Assembly: GCF_020907245.1 (NCBI RefSeq)
Contig: NZ_JAJJWH010000041.1
Location: 1-40,233 of the forward strand
From: Pontibacter harenae
Lineage (GTDB): Bacteria > Bacteroidota > Bacteroidia > Cytophagales > Hymenobacteraceae
DNA: 40,233 bases
Direction of reading: 5' to 3'
The translations under genes were made by a program, and so were the position numbers. Below the pieces are notes generated by a model, which saw nothing but the letters and a program-made list of their open reading frames with translations, ran no database searches and had not been told where the DNA came from. Shown here piece by piece: positions 9,449 through 18,700 of the stretch. Every line of letters begins with the position of its first letter. Positions within the stretch are counted from its first letter, which is position 1.

Positions 9449-9466
9449 TTAAAAAATAAAATTCAA

Positions 9467-10501
9467 TTAATGGTGTGCCTCTCCATGAGCATGTTCTTCC
9501 TCATGATGATGCTCCTCTACCGCTCCACCAAAATACATGGCAGAAAGCAAGGTAAAGATGTAAGCCTGCAGCAGTGCCACGAACAACTCCAGGAAGTTCA
9601 TGAAAGTAGCAAACGCTACACTTAGTGGACCTACAGCAACGCTTTGGAAAATAAAGATCAAGCTAAACAACGACAGGATAATGATGTGACCAGCTGTAAT
9701 GTTCGCAAAAAGACGAACCATCAGCGAGAAAGGCTTTGTAAGGATACCGATCAACTCCACTGGAATCATGATCGGAGCAAGCCAACCTGGCACACCTGGT
9801 GTCGCAAAAATGTGCTTCCAGTAATTCTTGTTACCGCTAAACACTGTTATCAGAAGCGTAAGTGATGCCAGAACAAGCGTAACAGCAATGTTACCTGTTA
9901 AGTTAGCACCACCTGGCATTAAGCCGAGCAAGTTGTTGAACCATATAAAAAAGAACACGGTAAGCAGGAAGGGCATGTAGCGCTCATACTTAGGACCGAT
10001 GTTAGCCTTAGCAATATCATCACGGACAAAAATGATGATCGGCTCGAAGAACGACTGAATACCGCTAGGCGCTTTGCCTGGGTTCTTTTTATAACGGCCA
10101 GCAATCGTAAAGAAAATACCGAACAGCAGCAACACACTAATAAACATAGATGCTACGTTCTTGGTAATAGACAGGTCGTACAAACCCGACTGATCCGCCA
10201 CAGGCTCTCCCTCGGCATTTGCACGATAAATGTGACCATGCTCGATTACATAGCCGTTATAAGGAACCGTTTCGTGATTTTCATCATAGAAATGATGGGA
10301 GGAGAAAGTATTCACCGTACCATTGTCTATCAGGATAACTGGCAGATAAACGGTAGCACCATCAGCAAAATGCCAGTTATAATCATCTGCAATGTGATGC
10401 GTGATCATTTCACCAGCATTAAACTTACCACCTTCAACCGGTGCTTCGGCAAATGCCGAAATCGTTAAGAAGGAAAACAATAGAACGAATAACCTCTTCA
10501 T
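9467..10501 (-). CDS. atpB: ATP synthase F0 subunit a
   Basis: Proton-channel stator of F0. At 344 residues it is longer than the roughly 270 of the E. coli protein. It has an N-terminal signal peptide (about 1-19) and a roughly 90-residue periplasmic extension, as I recall for Bacteroidota a-subunits, and ends in a His/Glu-rich tail (about 330-344). The essential Arg is Arg263 (SLMVRLFAN). His272 occupies the E. coli Glu219 position and Glu305 the His245 position, a natural swap of the pair. It lies 36 bp upstream of atpE. Confidence 0.96.
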   Translation of the reverse strand: MKRLFVLLFSFLTISAFAEAPVEGGKFNAGEMITHHIADDYNWHFADGATVYLPVILIDNGTVNTFSSHHFYDENHETVPYNGYVIEHGHIYRANAEGEPVADQSGLYDLSITKNVASMFISVLLLFGIFFTIAGRYKKNPGKAPSGIQSFFEPIIIFVRDDIAKANIGPKYERYMPFLLTVFFFIWFNNLLGLMPGGANLTGNIAVTLVLASLTLLITVFSGNKNYWKHIFATPGVPGWLAPIMIPVELIGILTKPFSLMVRLFANITAGHIIILSLFSLIFIFQSVAVGPLSVAFATFMNFLELFVALLQAYIFTLLSAMYFGGAVEEHHHEEEHAHGEAHH

Positions 10502-10545
10502 TAAGAATAGTTTAGAAGCAAAAATACACGAGCAAAACTTACTTT

Positions 10546-10929
10546 TTATTTCGGCTCTTTCAAATTGGGCCGCAAGTTACCCAACAAACTGTAAATTTCA
10601 AACCCTGTAAAGAGGAAATAAAATATAAAAAAGTTAAAGACAAACCGTAGATTATCGGCACCTACAAAATAGACGTAAGCGAAGATCACTCCAATACTAA
10701 GCACCATCCTAAACCCCATAGAACTAAAGTAGTACACCTGGAAGTTATCGGCATCGTTCTTTAGGCCCATGTTAGTGAGATAGAACGTAAATGCTGTAAT
10801 AAAGATAAAGAAAACCAAAATTAGCCAAACATACTGGTGCACAAGCTTTTGCCCTGTCAGGTTCTGTAGCAGCAACACTATGGCTGCTATAACAACTGTT
10901 AGTATGGCCAGGTTCTTATAGAATTTCAC
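10546..10929 (-). CDS. AtpI-like four-helix membrane protein of the ATP synthase operon
   Basis: The 127-residue product begins VKFYKNLAIL from a GTG start at 10929, five bases after the atpZ stop. An in-frame ATG at 11013 would overlap atpZ by 79 bp and adds residues that merely translate atpZ in another frame, so I reject it. Four hydrophobic helices and a short basic C-terminus (LRPNLKEPK) match the size and topology of AtpI-like proteins, which assist c-ring assembly. The sequence itself is too divergent for a firm family name; position between atpZ and atpB is the main argument. Confidence 0.7.
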   Translation of the reverse strand: MKFYKNLAILTVVIAAIVLLLQNLTGQKLVHQYVWLILVFFIFITAFTFYLTNMGLKNDADNFQVYYFSSMGFRMVLSIGVIFAYVYFVGADNLRFVFNFFIFYFLFTGFEIYSLLGNLRPNLKEPK

Positions 10930-10934
10930 AAACG

Positions 10935-11171
10935 TTATTTTTTTGTTATCGAAATGATAGTTAAAACCATGGAGGCAATAACCGCCAGCAAGAGCAGTAT
11001 AATGGTAAACCAAGGCACCGTCGTGTTAAAATAGTCATCCAACTTAATTCCAGCAAAAGCCGCCAGTACTAACACCCCCACCATCTGAAAAGCCATACCA
11101 GAATACTTTAGGTAAGGCTTTATGCCACTAGAGCTTTCTTCTTTCTCTTTTTGATGTTTAGGTGCATTCAT
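10935..11171 (-). CDS. atpZ: AtpZ/AtpI family small membrane protein
   Basis: A 78-residue protein with a charged N-terminus and two membrane helices (about 27-45 and 54-75). The motif GIKLDDYF after the first helix is typical of the AtpZ family, which precedes F0 genes in many bacteria and has been linked to Mg2+ uptake and F0 assembly together with AtpI. It is the first gene of the operon and lies 16 bases after a TAnnTTTG promoter box. Confidence 0.82.
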   Translation of the reverse strand: MNAPKHQKEKEESSSGIKPYLKYSGMAFQMVGVLVLAAFAGIKLDDYFNTTVPWFTIILLLLAVIASMVLTIISITKK

Positions 11172-11187
11172 GCTTTAAACCACAATA

Positions 11188-11195
11188 CAAAACTA
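11188..11195 (-). promoter_or_regulatory. -7 box (TAGTTTTG) of the ATP synthase operon
   Basis: TAGTTTTG on the minus strand is an exact TAnnTTTG match 16 bases before the atpZ ATG. A TTTG lies 15 nt further upstream, shorter than the usual spacing of about 19-21 nt, so the -33 element is uncertain. The implied leader is only about 12 nt. Confidence 0.5.
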
Positions 11196-11503
11196 CACGC
11201 TTTTACTTTGCAAACAGCACAAGTAGCTTGTATACTTTTTTAGTATGCTGTATTCATGCTATTATGCAGGCTGTGTCTGAAACCAATTCGCTTTTTGTAT
11301 AGTTCATTAGGTGGCTCCAGAAAAGCAGTAGCCACATATTGGCTTTCTTGTACTTTTGTATGAATTTACCTATGTATAATATAGCTTTGTGCAATTACCT
11401 TTCTAAGCCTCTTTTGCTAGCTTATACTTTATAATTTTGTCTATATCCTCAGCGTTTAAACCATATAGTATATAGCATCTGAAAACCCTGCACTTATTTT
11501 AGC
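11196..11503. other. Divergent intergenic region between atpZ and the SprE-like gene
   Basis: About 310 bp without a gene. It holds the upstream part of the atp promoter region on the minus strand and two plus-strand TAnnTTTG matches (11392-11399 and 11432-11439). A weak 5-bp stem with a T-rich loop occurs at 11232-11246. Otherwise I see nothing. Confidence 0.5.
11432..11439 (+). promoter_or_regulatory. Candidate -7 box (TAATTTTG) for the SprE-like operon
   Basis: Exact TAnnTTTG match 64 bases before the TTG start, with TTTG at 11413-11416 only 15 nt upstream. A second match, TAGCTTTG at 11392-11399, is an alternative. Either could drive the sprE-pbp-uvrC run. Confidence 0.4.
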
Positions 11504-14371
11504 TTGAACAACCGATCTTTATATATAATAGCACTAGTAGGCTTTCTGCTGTTCTCCTGCTCGGTAGAACGGAAGAACCCGCTTAGCAAGGCGTATCATA
11601 ATACGACGGCCCGCTACAATGGCTATTTCTTGGCCAAGGAAAAGATGCGCACTATAGAAGAAAGTATACAGCAGCAAATGGTGTACGACTACAATCAGGT
11701 GCTACCTATTTACCCAACTATAGATTCGGCTACTTATAAGGCATTCAATACCGATCTGGAGGATGTCATAAAAAAAGCTTCGTTCCCGGTGCAGTACCAC
11801 AAAAACAGCAAGTGGATAGACGACAGCTATATATTAATTGGAAAAGCCCGCTACTACCAGTTAAGCTTTGCAGAAGCTGCCAGCACATTTAAATATGTTA
11901 ACGCTACCAGCAAAGACCCTCATGCCCGACACGAGGCCCTTGTGTGGCTGATGCGTTGCTTCCTGATGAATGAGGAGCCAGAAAATGCGCAAGCTGTTTC
12001 AGAAGTGCTCCGCAAAGAGCGCCTGAACAAGGTAAATGCGCGTGAGTTATACCTGGCGCGGGCGCACTACCACAAAATGTTAGGCGATACAGCTGCTCTT
12101 ATTCATAACCTGGCCTTGTCTGTTCCAAACTTCGATGAAAAGGATCAGCAGTCGCAGGTGCGTTTCTCATTGGCACGCCTGTACCAACTAACAGATCAGA
12201 ATAAAGATGCCTATAAGCAGTATAACAAGATTCTCCGCCGCAACCCACCTTATGATCTTAGCTTTTTCAGTCGCCTCTACATTGGGCAGGTATCAGAATT
12301 AACAGATAGGAATGACAAAGAGCGTATAGCTGGCTATTTTAAGAAGCTGCTGAAAGACAGCAAGAACACCGAGTATCGTGATAAAATTTATTACGAGATG
12401 GCGGTTTTTGAGCTGCGCCAGCAAAACTATGATAAGGCGCTAGCTCTTATTCAGCAGTCTTTAGATGCTACAGGTTCTTTGGCTAACCAAAAGGCTTATA
12501 CTTACCTGTTGGCTGGGCAAATTCATTTTGAGCATCTGAACAAATACGATATGGCACAAGCCTACTACGACAGTGCCGTGCAGGTGTATCCGCAACATGC
12601 GCCAGAGTATGAGGCTGTGGTAGAACGCAAAAACGTACTCACAGACTTTGCCACACAATATAACACCATCCACACACAGGACAGCCTGCAGCGCATTGCC
12701 CGCATGCCAGAGGCAGAGCGTGAAGACTTTATTAAGCAACTGATTCAGCGTGAAGAGGAGTTGCGTATGGAGACCGAGGCCAAGCAGCAGCAACTGGCGC
12801 AGCAACAGCAACGGCAGTCGGGTATACGCCAGAATAACACAGATGCCTTTGCTGTAAACAACAGTCCTGGTGGTGTTTGGTATTTTGATAATCCTGCAGC
12901 CATGGCAACTGCCCGCTCCGAGTTTAACAGGCGCTGGGGCGATAGGCCTTTACAAGATAACTGGCGTACCCGAACAAGAAGTGAAACAAATACAGAAGTG
13001 CAGGTGGCGCAACAAGAAACCGTACCTACTGCGGAGCCAGCCATTAGTGCAGAAGAACGTGTTGAGGCACAACTCCAGACGTATTTAGCTAATTTACCTA
13101 TATCTACGGCCGAAATGCTGAAATCTGAGAGGATGGTGGAAGAGGCGCTGTTTGACTTAGGAAACATCTACAACTATAAGTTACAAGAGCCTGTACGTGC
13201 AATAGAGACTTATGAGAAAATGCTGCAACGGTTTCCTAAATCTCAGCATGTGCCAGAGGTATATTACAGCCTTTACCTTATTTATGATAAAGCTGGAGAT
13301 GAGCGCAAAAGCACTTACTACAGCAAAATAAAGCAGGAGTTCCCGAATACTACCTACGCCATGCTAGTAGACGATCCTGCCTTCATGACTAAAAATGCAG
13401 CTGATAACCTAAAGGCACATACACTATACGATTCTGCCTTTACTTATTATGAACATCAGAATTACGAAGAAGCTAAGGCTTCAGTGGCCAAACTCATAAG
13501 AGATTATCCACTGAACGATATAACGGACAAAGCTGAGTTCTTAAGCATTATGATAACTGCTCGCACTGAGAAGCCAGAAGCTTTGCGGGAACAGCTTAAG
13601 CGCTTTAAAGCCATATATCCAGGAAGCCCGCTACAGGAGAAAGCAAACCAGTTGCTAACTACTTACGCTAGTTTAGAGCAGCAAAACATGCTGCGCAAAG
13701 ATGCTCCTCCTGCACCAGAAAAGCCGCTCCCTGGGCAACTTACTGCTTCTCTTTCGCAAACCATAAAATCTAGCACAGAAATTGTACCCGCTAAACCAAA
13801 AGAGAAAGTGACGCCAGTACAACAGACTATGCCAGATGCAGAACAGACGCAGCCACAGTTACAAGCTCCTGCACAGCAAGCAGCGGCGCAGGATACAGTG
13901 GGCAGACAAAAGGTAGTTTATGCTAAACCAGAGCAGGATGTGAATTTAAATTTATCTGAACCCAAAAAGGCAGATGCACCTGTAGCCAAACCAGCAAATA
14001 CAAAAGCCTTAGCTTATGAGGCGGCACCAGACTCGGCATATTATTTTGTGGCTGTTTTCCCTGCGGGGTCCAGGGGCTTAAAAGATATTGAGAAACAGTA
14101 CGCGCAGTACCAACGCAATTTCTGGAATCATGCTTTGTCTTTCAAAACAGTGCCTGTTTCCGATAATCAGATGATGCTAGTAGGCCAGACTTTTACCGAT
14201 CCTGTGTTGGCGCAAACTTATCACAAAAAACAAAGTTCGCCACCCTCGCCTTTAGCTAAATTTGGTGGCGTACAATTCACTACCTTTGTCATTACTTCTG
14301 CTAACTATCAGAAGCTTCTTCAGAAACAAGATATAGAAGAGTACCTAACCTTCTACCAGAACAATTACTAA
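11504..14371 (+). CDS. sprE: SprE/PorW-like TPR lipoprotein (type IX secretion)
   Basis: A 955-residue lipoprotein whose signal peptide ends in FSC (Cys19). The start is TTG; no ATG occurs before the lipobox, so this start is needed for export. The segment after the lipobox (HNTTARYNGYF) is what I recall as typical of SprE/PorW. Helical TPR-like repeats cover about 95-400 and 545-720, split by a Gln-rich charged stretch (about 405-440). A Pro/Gln-rich linker (about 725-830) leads to a compact C-terminal domain (about 845-955). SprE (Flavobacterium) and PorW (Porphyromonas) are needed for T9SS and gliding. The gldKLMN block lies 4-9 kb away, which supports the role. It is followed after 4 bp by a penicillin-binding protein. 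Confidence 0.75.
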   Translation: MNNRSLYIIALVGFLLFSCSVERKNPLSKAYHNTTARYNGYFLAKEKMRTIEESIQQQMVYDYNQVLPIYPTIDSATYKAFNTDLEDVIKKASFPVQYHKNSKWIDDSYILIGKARYYQLSFAEAASTFKYVNATSKDPHARHEALVWLMRCFLMNEEPENAQAVSEVLRKERLNKVNARELYLARAHYHKMLGDTAALIHNLALSVPNFDEKDQQSQVRFSLARLYQLTDQNKDAYKQYNKILRRNPPYDLSFFSRLYIGQVSELTDRNDKERIAGYFKKLLKDSKNTEYRDKIYYEMAVFELRQQNYDKALALIQQSLDATGSLANQKAYTYLLAGQIHFEHLNKYDMAQAYYDSAVQVYPQHAPEYEAVVERKNVLTDFATQYNTIHTQDSLQRIARMPEAEREDFIKQLIQREEELRMETEAKQQQLAQQQQRQSGIRQNNTDAFAVNNSPGGVWYFDNPAAMATARSEFNRRWGDRPLQDNWRTRTRSETNTEVQVAQQETVPTAEPAISAEERVEAQLQTYLANLPISTAEMLKSERMVEEALFDLGNIYNYKLQEPVRAIETYEKMLQRFPKSQHVPEVYYSLYLIYDKAGDERKSTYYSKIKQEFPNTTYAMLVDDPAFMTKNAADNLKAHTLYDSAFTYYEHQNYEEAKASVAKLIRDYPLNDITDKAEFLSIMITARTEKPEALREQLKRFKAIYPGSPLQEKANQLLTTYASLEQQNMLRKDAPPAPEKPLPGQLTASLSQTIKSSTEIVPAKPKEKVTPVQQTMPDAEQTQPQLQAPAQQAAAQDTVGRQKVVYAKPEQDVNLNLSEPKKADAPVAKPANTKALAYEAAPDSAYYFVAVFPAGSRGLKDIEKQYAQYQRNFWNHALSFKTVPVSDNQMMLVGQTFTDPVLAQTYHKKQSSPPSPLAKFGGVQFTTFVITSANYQKLLQKQDIEEYLTFYQNNY

Positions 14372-14375
14372 GTAC

Positions 14376-16694
14376 ATGGCTACTAAGACAACACAGACTA
14401 AGAGCAAAAAAACTGTATTCCCGAAAGTTGTCTCGACTTTATGGATACTCTTTATTGGAGGTTTTCTGGCAGTTATATTATATGTATATGCTGTAAGCAT
14501 TAACTTTCTGAACCTGTTCGGGGAATTGCCTAACATGCGCACGCTGGAAAACCCTAAGAGCTCTTTATCATCAGAAATCTACTCAGCTGATAACCTTGTG
14601 TTAGGTAAATACTTCCGTGAGAACAGAACTCCTGTTGATTACGAGGACCTTCCTGATAATCTTGTACAAGCGTTGATGGCAACCGAAGATATCCGTTTTG
14701 AGGAACACTCAGGTGTAGACCCAGAAGCCATGTTTCGTGTTGTAAGCGGTATTGTACTTGGTAATAGTAAAGGAGGGGGAAGTACGCTTACGCAACAGCT
14801 CGCCAAAAACCTTTTCAAAACCAGAGATGAAGAACTTAACACAGGTCTTCTGAATGATGTGCCAGGCCTGCGTACGCTTATCCATAAAACGAAAGAATGG
14901 TTAATGGCAGTTAAGCTAGAAGAATCTTATACCAAAAAGGAGATCATGGTTATGTATCTCAACATCTTCGAGTTTGGAAGTAATGCTTTTGGTATTGAGT
15001 CTGCTGCTAAAACCTTCTTCAATAAAAAAACATCTGAGCTGAATGTACAAGAATCTGCTGTATTGGTAGGCTTATTTAAAAACCCGAACTATTATAGCCC
15101 AAGGTTTAACCCAGAAAACGCCAAGCGCCGCCGCAATGTAGTCATGTCGCAGATGGTGAAGTATGGCTTTATGCCTGAGGCCGAATATGCCCAACTGAAA
15201 GGGAAGGAGATTGTTTTAAATTATCGTGTCGAGAATCAGAACCAGGGATTAGCACCATATTTTAGAGCAGAAGCTAAAAAGTTTCTGTTGAAGTGGGCCC
15301 GAGAGAGTGGTTATGACCTATATGCCGATGGCTTAAAAATTTACACCACCATCGACTCCCGTATGCAACAGTATGCGGAGCAGGCTATGGAAACACATAT
15401 GAAAGATCGCCAAAAGGCATTCTTTGAGCACTGGAAAGGGCGTAACCCTTGGGTAGACCGTAATGGCCAAGAGATTAAAAACTTCCCTGAAACAGAAATT
15501 AAGAAAACTGAACGCTACCGTAGGCTGAGCGCACGTTTTGATGGCGATACGGACTCTATCAATTATTACCTGAACAAGAAGGTGCCAATGACCATCTTTA
15601 CCTGGGATGGTGAGAAAGAGGTGGAGATGAGCCCAATGGATTCGCTGAAATACTACAAGCATTTCCTACAACTTGGTTTTATGGCCATGGAACCGCAAAC
15701 GGGTTATATTAAAGCCTGGGTTGGTGGCATCAACTTTAAGCATTTTCAGTACGACCACGTGAAGCAGGGTGCACGTCAGCCTGGCTCTACCTTTAAGCCT
15801 TTTCTGTACACCGCAGCTATAGAAAGCGGCATGTCGCCTTGCTATGAGGTTGTTGACACTAAGGTTTGTATTCCGTTACCTGATGGAAACATGTGGTGCC
15901 CAAATAACTCTGATAATAAGTTTTCTGGCGAAGTTTATACGCTACGAAAAGCACTCGCCGAGTCTGTTAACTCTGTTTCTGCTTTTCTTGTAAACAAGCT
16001 TGGACCGCAGACGTTGGCAAGAACAGCTAAACGTATGGGCATTTCTACGCCTTTAGATCCTACTCCTTCACTGGCATTAGGTGTTAGCGATGTTACTTTG
16101 TTTGACATGGTAGGCGCTTATGGCACCTTTGTGAACGGTGGCACCTGGACTGAGCCAACTTTTATTACGCGTATAGAAGATAAACATGGCAATGTTGTAT
16201 ATGAGCACACTCCTAAAACAGAAGATGTTTTAAGTGAGGAAACAGCTTATACGATGGTGCACATGCTAAAAGCAGCTACTGAGCCAGGTGGTACAGCTTA
16301 TTACGGTCTACGTCATCGTAATGGCCTTAAAAATGAAATAGGAGCCAAAACAGGTACAACACAGAATCAATCTGATGCTTGGTTTATGGGTATCACGCCT
16401 AATTTAGTTTGTGGAACATGGGTAGGTGGCGACTCTCGCTCTATTCACTTCCGCAGTATCGCTTTAGGACAAGGTAATAAGTTGGCTATGCCTGTGTATG
16501 GTGCTTTCATGCAGAAAGTGTATGCCGATAAGTCTCTTGATGTATCAAAAGATCCTTTTCCTAAACCTTCTACCCCATTATCTGTAGAATTAGATTGTTC
16601 TAGGTATAACGGCGGCGTTGCTCCAATTGACTCTACCCAGCAGGATGAGTTTTTGCAAATGCCTACCGAAATTGACTTAGATGCTGAAATCTAA
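14376..16694 (+). CDS. Class A penicillin-binding protein (PBP1A type)
   Basis: Bifunctional peptidoglycan synthase with glycosyltransferase and transpeptidase activities, anchored by one N-terminal helix (about 18-42). The GT51 domain (about 75-250) shows ATEDIRFEEHSG with catalytic Glu104 and GGSTLTQQLAKN near 134. The transpeptidase domain has SxxK at Ser471-Lys474 (GSTFK), SxN at Ser530-Asn532 and KTG at 658-660, so all three catalytic motifs are intact. The 772-residue length is typical. It starts four bases after the SprE-like gene and ends 11 bases before uvrC, indicating one transcript. Confidence 0.95.
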   Translation: MATKTTQTKSKKTVFPKVVSTLWILFIGGFLAVILYVYAVSINFLNLFGELPNMRTLENPKSSLSSEIYSADNLVLGKYFRENRTPVDYEDLPDNLVQALMATEDIRFEEHSGVDPEAMFRVVSGIVLGNSKGGGSTLTQQLAKNLFKTRDEELNTGLLNDVPGLRTLIHKTKEWLMAVKLEESYTKKEIMVMYLNIFEFGSNAFGIESAAKTFFNKKTSELNVQESAVLVGLFKNPNYYSPRFNPENAKRRRNVVMSQMVKYGFMPEAEYAQLKGKEIVLNYRVENQNQGLAPYFRAEAKKFLLKWARESGYDLYADGLKIYTTIDSRMQQYAEQAMETHMKDRQKAFFEHWKGRNPWVDRNGQEIKNFPETEIKKTERYRRLSARFDGDTDSINYYLNKKVPMTIFTWDGEKEVEMSPMDSLKYYKHFLQLGFMAMEPQTGYIKAWVGGINFKHFQYDHVKQGARQPGSTFKPFLYTAAIESGMSPCYEVVDTKVCIPLPDGNMWCPNNSDNKFSGEVYTLRKALAESVNSVSAFLVNKLGPQTLARTAKRMGISTPLDPTPSLALGVSDVTLFDMVGAYGTFVNGGTWTEPTFITRIEDKHGNVVYEHTPKTEDVLSEETAYTMVHMLKAATEPGGTAYYGLRHRNGLKNEIGAKTGTTQNQSDAWFMGITPNLVCGTWVGGDSRSIHFRSIALGQGNKLAMPVYGAFMQKVYADKSLDVSKDPFPKPSTPLSVELDCSRYNGGVAPIDSTQQDEFLQMPTEIDLDAEI

Positions 16695-16705
16695 AAGTAG
16701 TTGCA

Positions 16706-18511
16706 ATGCCTGCAAACGAGACGCTGAAAGAGAAGATCTCGCATCTTCCGCACAAGCCTGGTATTTATAAATTTTTCGACGATAACGGTATTATCTATGT
16801 AGGCAAAGCGGTTGACATCAGGAAACGCGTTAGTTCCTATTTCAACCGCTCTGCTCAACACAATAAGAAGACGCTTAAACTCGTGTCCCAGATAAAGGAC
16901 ATTGAGTTTACTATTGTTGATACGGAGGCCGATGCCTTTTTACTTGAGAATAACCTGATTAAGCAGTATCAGCCCAAGTATAATATCCTTTTAAAGGATG
17001 GCAAAACCTATCCGTACATCTGTATTGTAAATGAGCGCTTCCCGCGCGTTATCAGTACTCGCAATAAGATAAACGACGGCTCCCGCTATTTTGGGCCCTA
17101 TCCAAGTATCACAACCATGAACGTGGTGCTGGATTTAATCAGAACACTCTATCCTCTTCGTACCTGCACCTATAACTTATCTCCCGAGAACATAGCGGCT
17201 GGTAAGTTCAAAGTTTGTCTGGAGTACCACATCGGCAACTGCAAAGGCCCCTGCGAAGCTTTAGTAGATGAGACCACCTACAATGAGAATATCATGCAAC
17301 TCCGCAGTATTCTCTCTGGAAACTTGTCTATCGCCAAAAACTACTTCAAAGAGCAAATGTCTGCGGCAGCGGCAGATTATCAGTTCGAGCTTGCCCATCA
17401 GTACAAGCAAAAGCTGGATATGCTGGAAGATTTTCAAGCAAAGTCTACCGTTGTCAGCAACACGCTTACCAACATCGATGTTTTCAGCATAACAAGCAAC
17501 GAACAATGTGCCTTCATTAACTACTTAAAAGTGATGAATGGCTCTATTATTCTGACGCAGTCGCTGGAGATTCAGAAAAAGTTGGATGAGGAGGACGCAG
17601 ATATACTCGCCTCTATTGTAGTGCAACTGCGGCAGGAGTTTGAAAGTACCTCGCGTGAACTCATTACTAATATCGACCTGAAACTCCCTTTAGATAATAT
17701 CTCGGTTACCACGCCGCAAATTGGGGATAAGCGCAAGCTCTTAAACCTTTCGCTTAAGAACGCGATGTACCTGCGTAAGGAGCGGGAAGGGCGCCAGGAG
17801 CAGAACAAGAGCTTAGCAGAACAACGCGAACTGCGTGTGCTGGAGACACTGAAAAAAGACCTTCGACTAACTGAATTGCCACGGCAGATAGAATGCTTCG
17901 ATAACTCCAACTTCCAAGGTGACAATCCAGTGGCCTCTATGGTTTGTTTCAAAAACGGCAAACCTAGTAAGAAAGACTATCGCCATTATAACATTAAAAC
18001 TGTTGTTGGCCCCAACGATTTCGAGTCTATGTATGAGGTGGTGACGCGCAGATACAAACGTCTGTTGGAAGAAGATAAGCCTCTGCCTCAGCTTATTATT
18101 GTAGATGGTGGCAAAGGACAGCTGAGTTTCGCTGTGAAAGCGCTAAAAGACCTTAACATTTGGGGCAAAATAGCGATTGTGGGTATTGCAAAACGTCTGG
18201 AAGAGATCTTCTATCCAGGTGATACGCTACCACTGTATATCGATAAAAAGTCTGAGTCTTTAATGCTGATTCAGCGGTTGCGTAACGAGGCGCACCGATT
18301 TGCAATCACGTTCCATAGAAGTAAGCGAGATGCTGGCACTTTACAGACAGAACTTACAAGTGTGAAAGGCTTAGGCCCATCTACTGCTAATGCGCTTCTG
18401 GCTAAGTTTAAATCAGTTAAAAAAATAAGAGAACTTTCTCTTGATGAACTCGCAGCCGAAGTAGGCAAATCGAAAGCATCTATACTTTATAACTATTTGC
18501 ATCCTGCATAA
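16706..18511 (+). CDS. uvrC: UvrABC excinuclease subunit C
   Basis: Makes both incisions in nucleotide excision repair. It has an N-terminal GIY-YIG nuclease domain (about 14-95, with GIYKF at 19-23 and IIYVGKA at 29-35), a Cys-containing middle segment and a UvrB-interacting UVR motif (about 200-240). The RNase H-like nuclease domain (about 370-530) carries IECFDNSNFQG and IIVDGGKGQ, each with a catalytic Asp. Helix-hairpin-helix motifs (about 545-600) close the protein. The 601-residue length is normal. It is the last gene of the plus-strand run, followed by a bidirectional terminator shared with gldN. Confidence 0.97.
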   Translation: MPANETLKEKISHLPHKPGIYKFFDDNGIIYVGKAVDIRKRVSSYFNRSAQHNKKTLKLVSQIKDIEFTIVDTEADAFLLENNLIKQYQPKYNILLKDGKTYPYICIVNERFPRVISTRNKINDGSRYFGPYPSITTMNVVLDLIRTLYPLRTCTYNLSPENIAAGKFKVCLEYHIGNCKGPCEALVDETTYNENIMQLRSILSGNLSIAKNYFKEQMSAAAADYQFELAHQYKQKLDMLEDFQAKSTVVSNTLTNIDVFSITSNEQCAFINYLKVMNGSIILTQSLEIQKKLDEEDADILASIVVQLRQEFESTSRELITNIDLKLPLDNISVTTPQIGDKRKLLNLSLKNAMYLRKEREGRQEQNKSLAEQRELRVLETLKKDLRLTELPRQIECFDNSNFQGDNPVASMVCFKNGKPSKKDYRHYNIKTVVGPNDFESMYEVVTRRYKRLLEEDKPLPQLIIVDGGKGQLSFAVKALKDLNIWGKIAIVGIAKRLEEIFYPGDTLPLYIDKKSESLMLIQRLRNEAHRFAITFHRSKRDAGTLQTELTSVKGLGPSTANALLAKFKSVKKIRELSLDELAAEVGKSKASILYNYLHPA

Positions 18512-18632
18512 ATTACTTGTTGCCCAAGCTTCTGTACTTTATTTGCTTTTGTCGCAGTTCTGTTTCTATCCCTTCTCTTAGAGTTTTTCAGTATTGAGCC
18601 AACATAAATTGCTTTTTAACTGAACTAGCAAC

Positions 18633-18678
18633 AAATAAAAAGAGAGGGACCTAGTAGTAGGTCCCTCTCTTTTTATTT
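18633..18678. terminator. Bidirectional terminator between uvrC and gldN
   Basis: A perfect 20-bp inverted repeat (18633-18652 with 18659-18678, 6-nt loop AGTAGT). The core AGAGAGGGACCT is flanked by A/T tracts, so it has a U-run on both strands. It lies between two convergent genes and ends 22 bases from the gldN stop. Confidence 0.92.
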
Positions 18679-18700
18679 TAAGAAGTATGTACTTTAGAGT

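Noticed and set aside
10930..11013. Longer AtpI-like protein starting at an ATG at 11013
   Set aside because: The extra 28 residues come from translating the conserved atpZ gene in another frame. The GTG at 10929, five bases after the atpZ stop, fits operon spacing.
12745..13167. A 140-codon minus-strand frame
   Set aside because: Antisense shadow of the SprE-like gene, rich in Ser and Cys because of the Gln-rich codons on the other strand.
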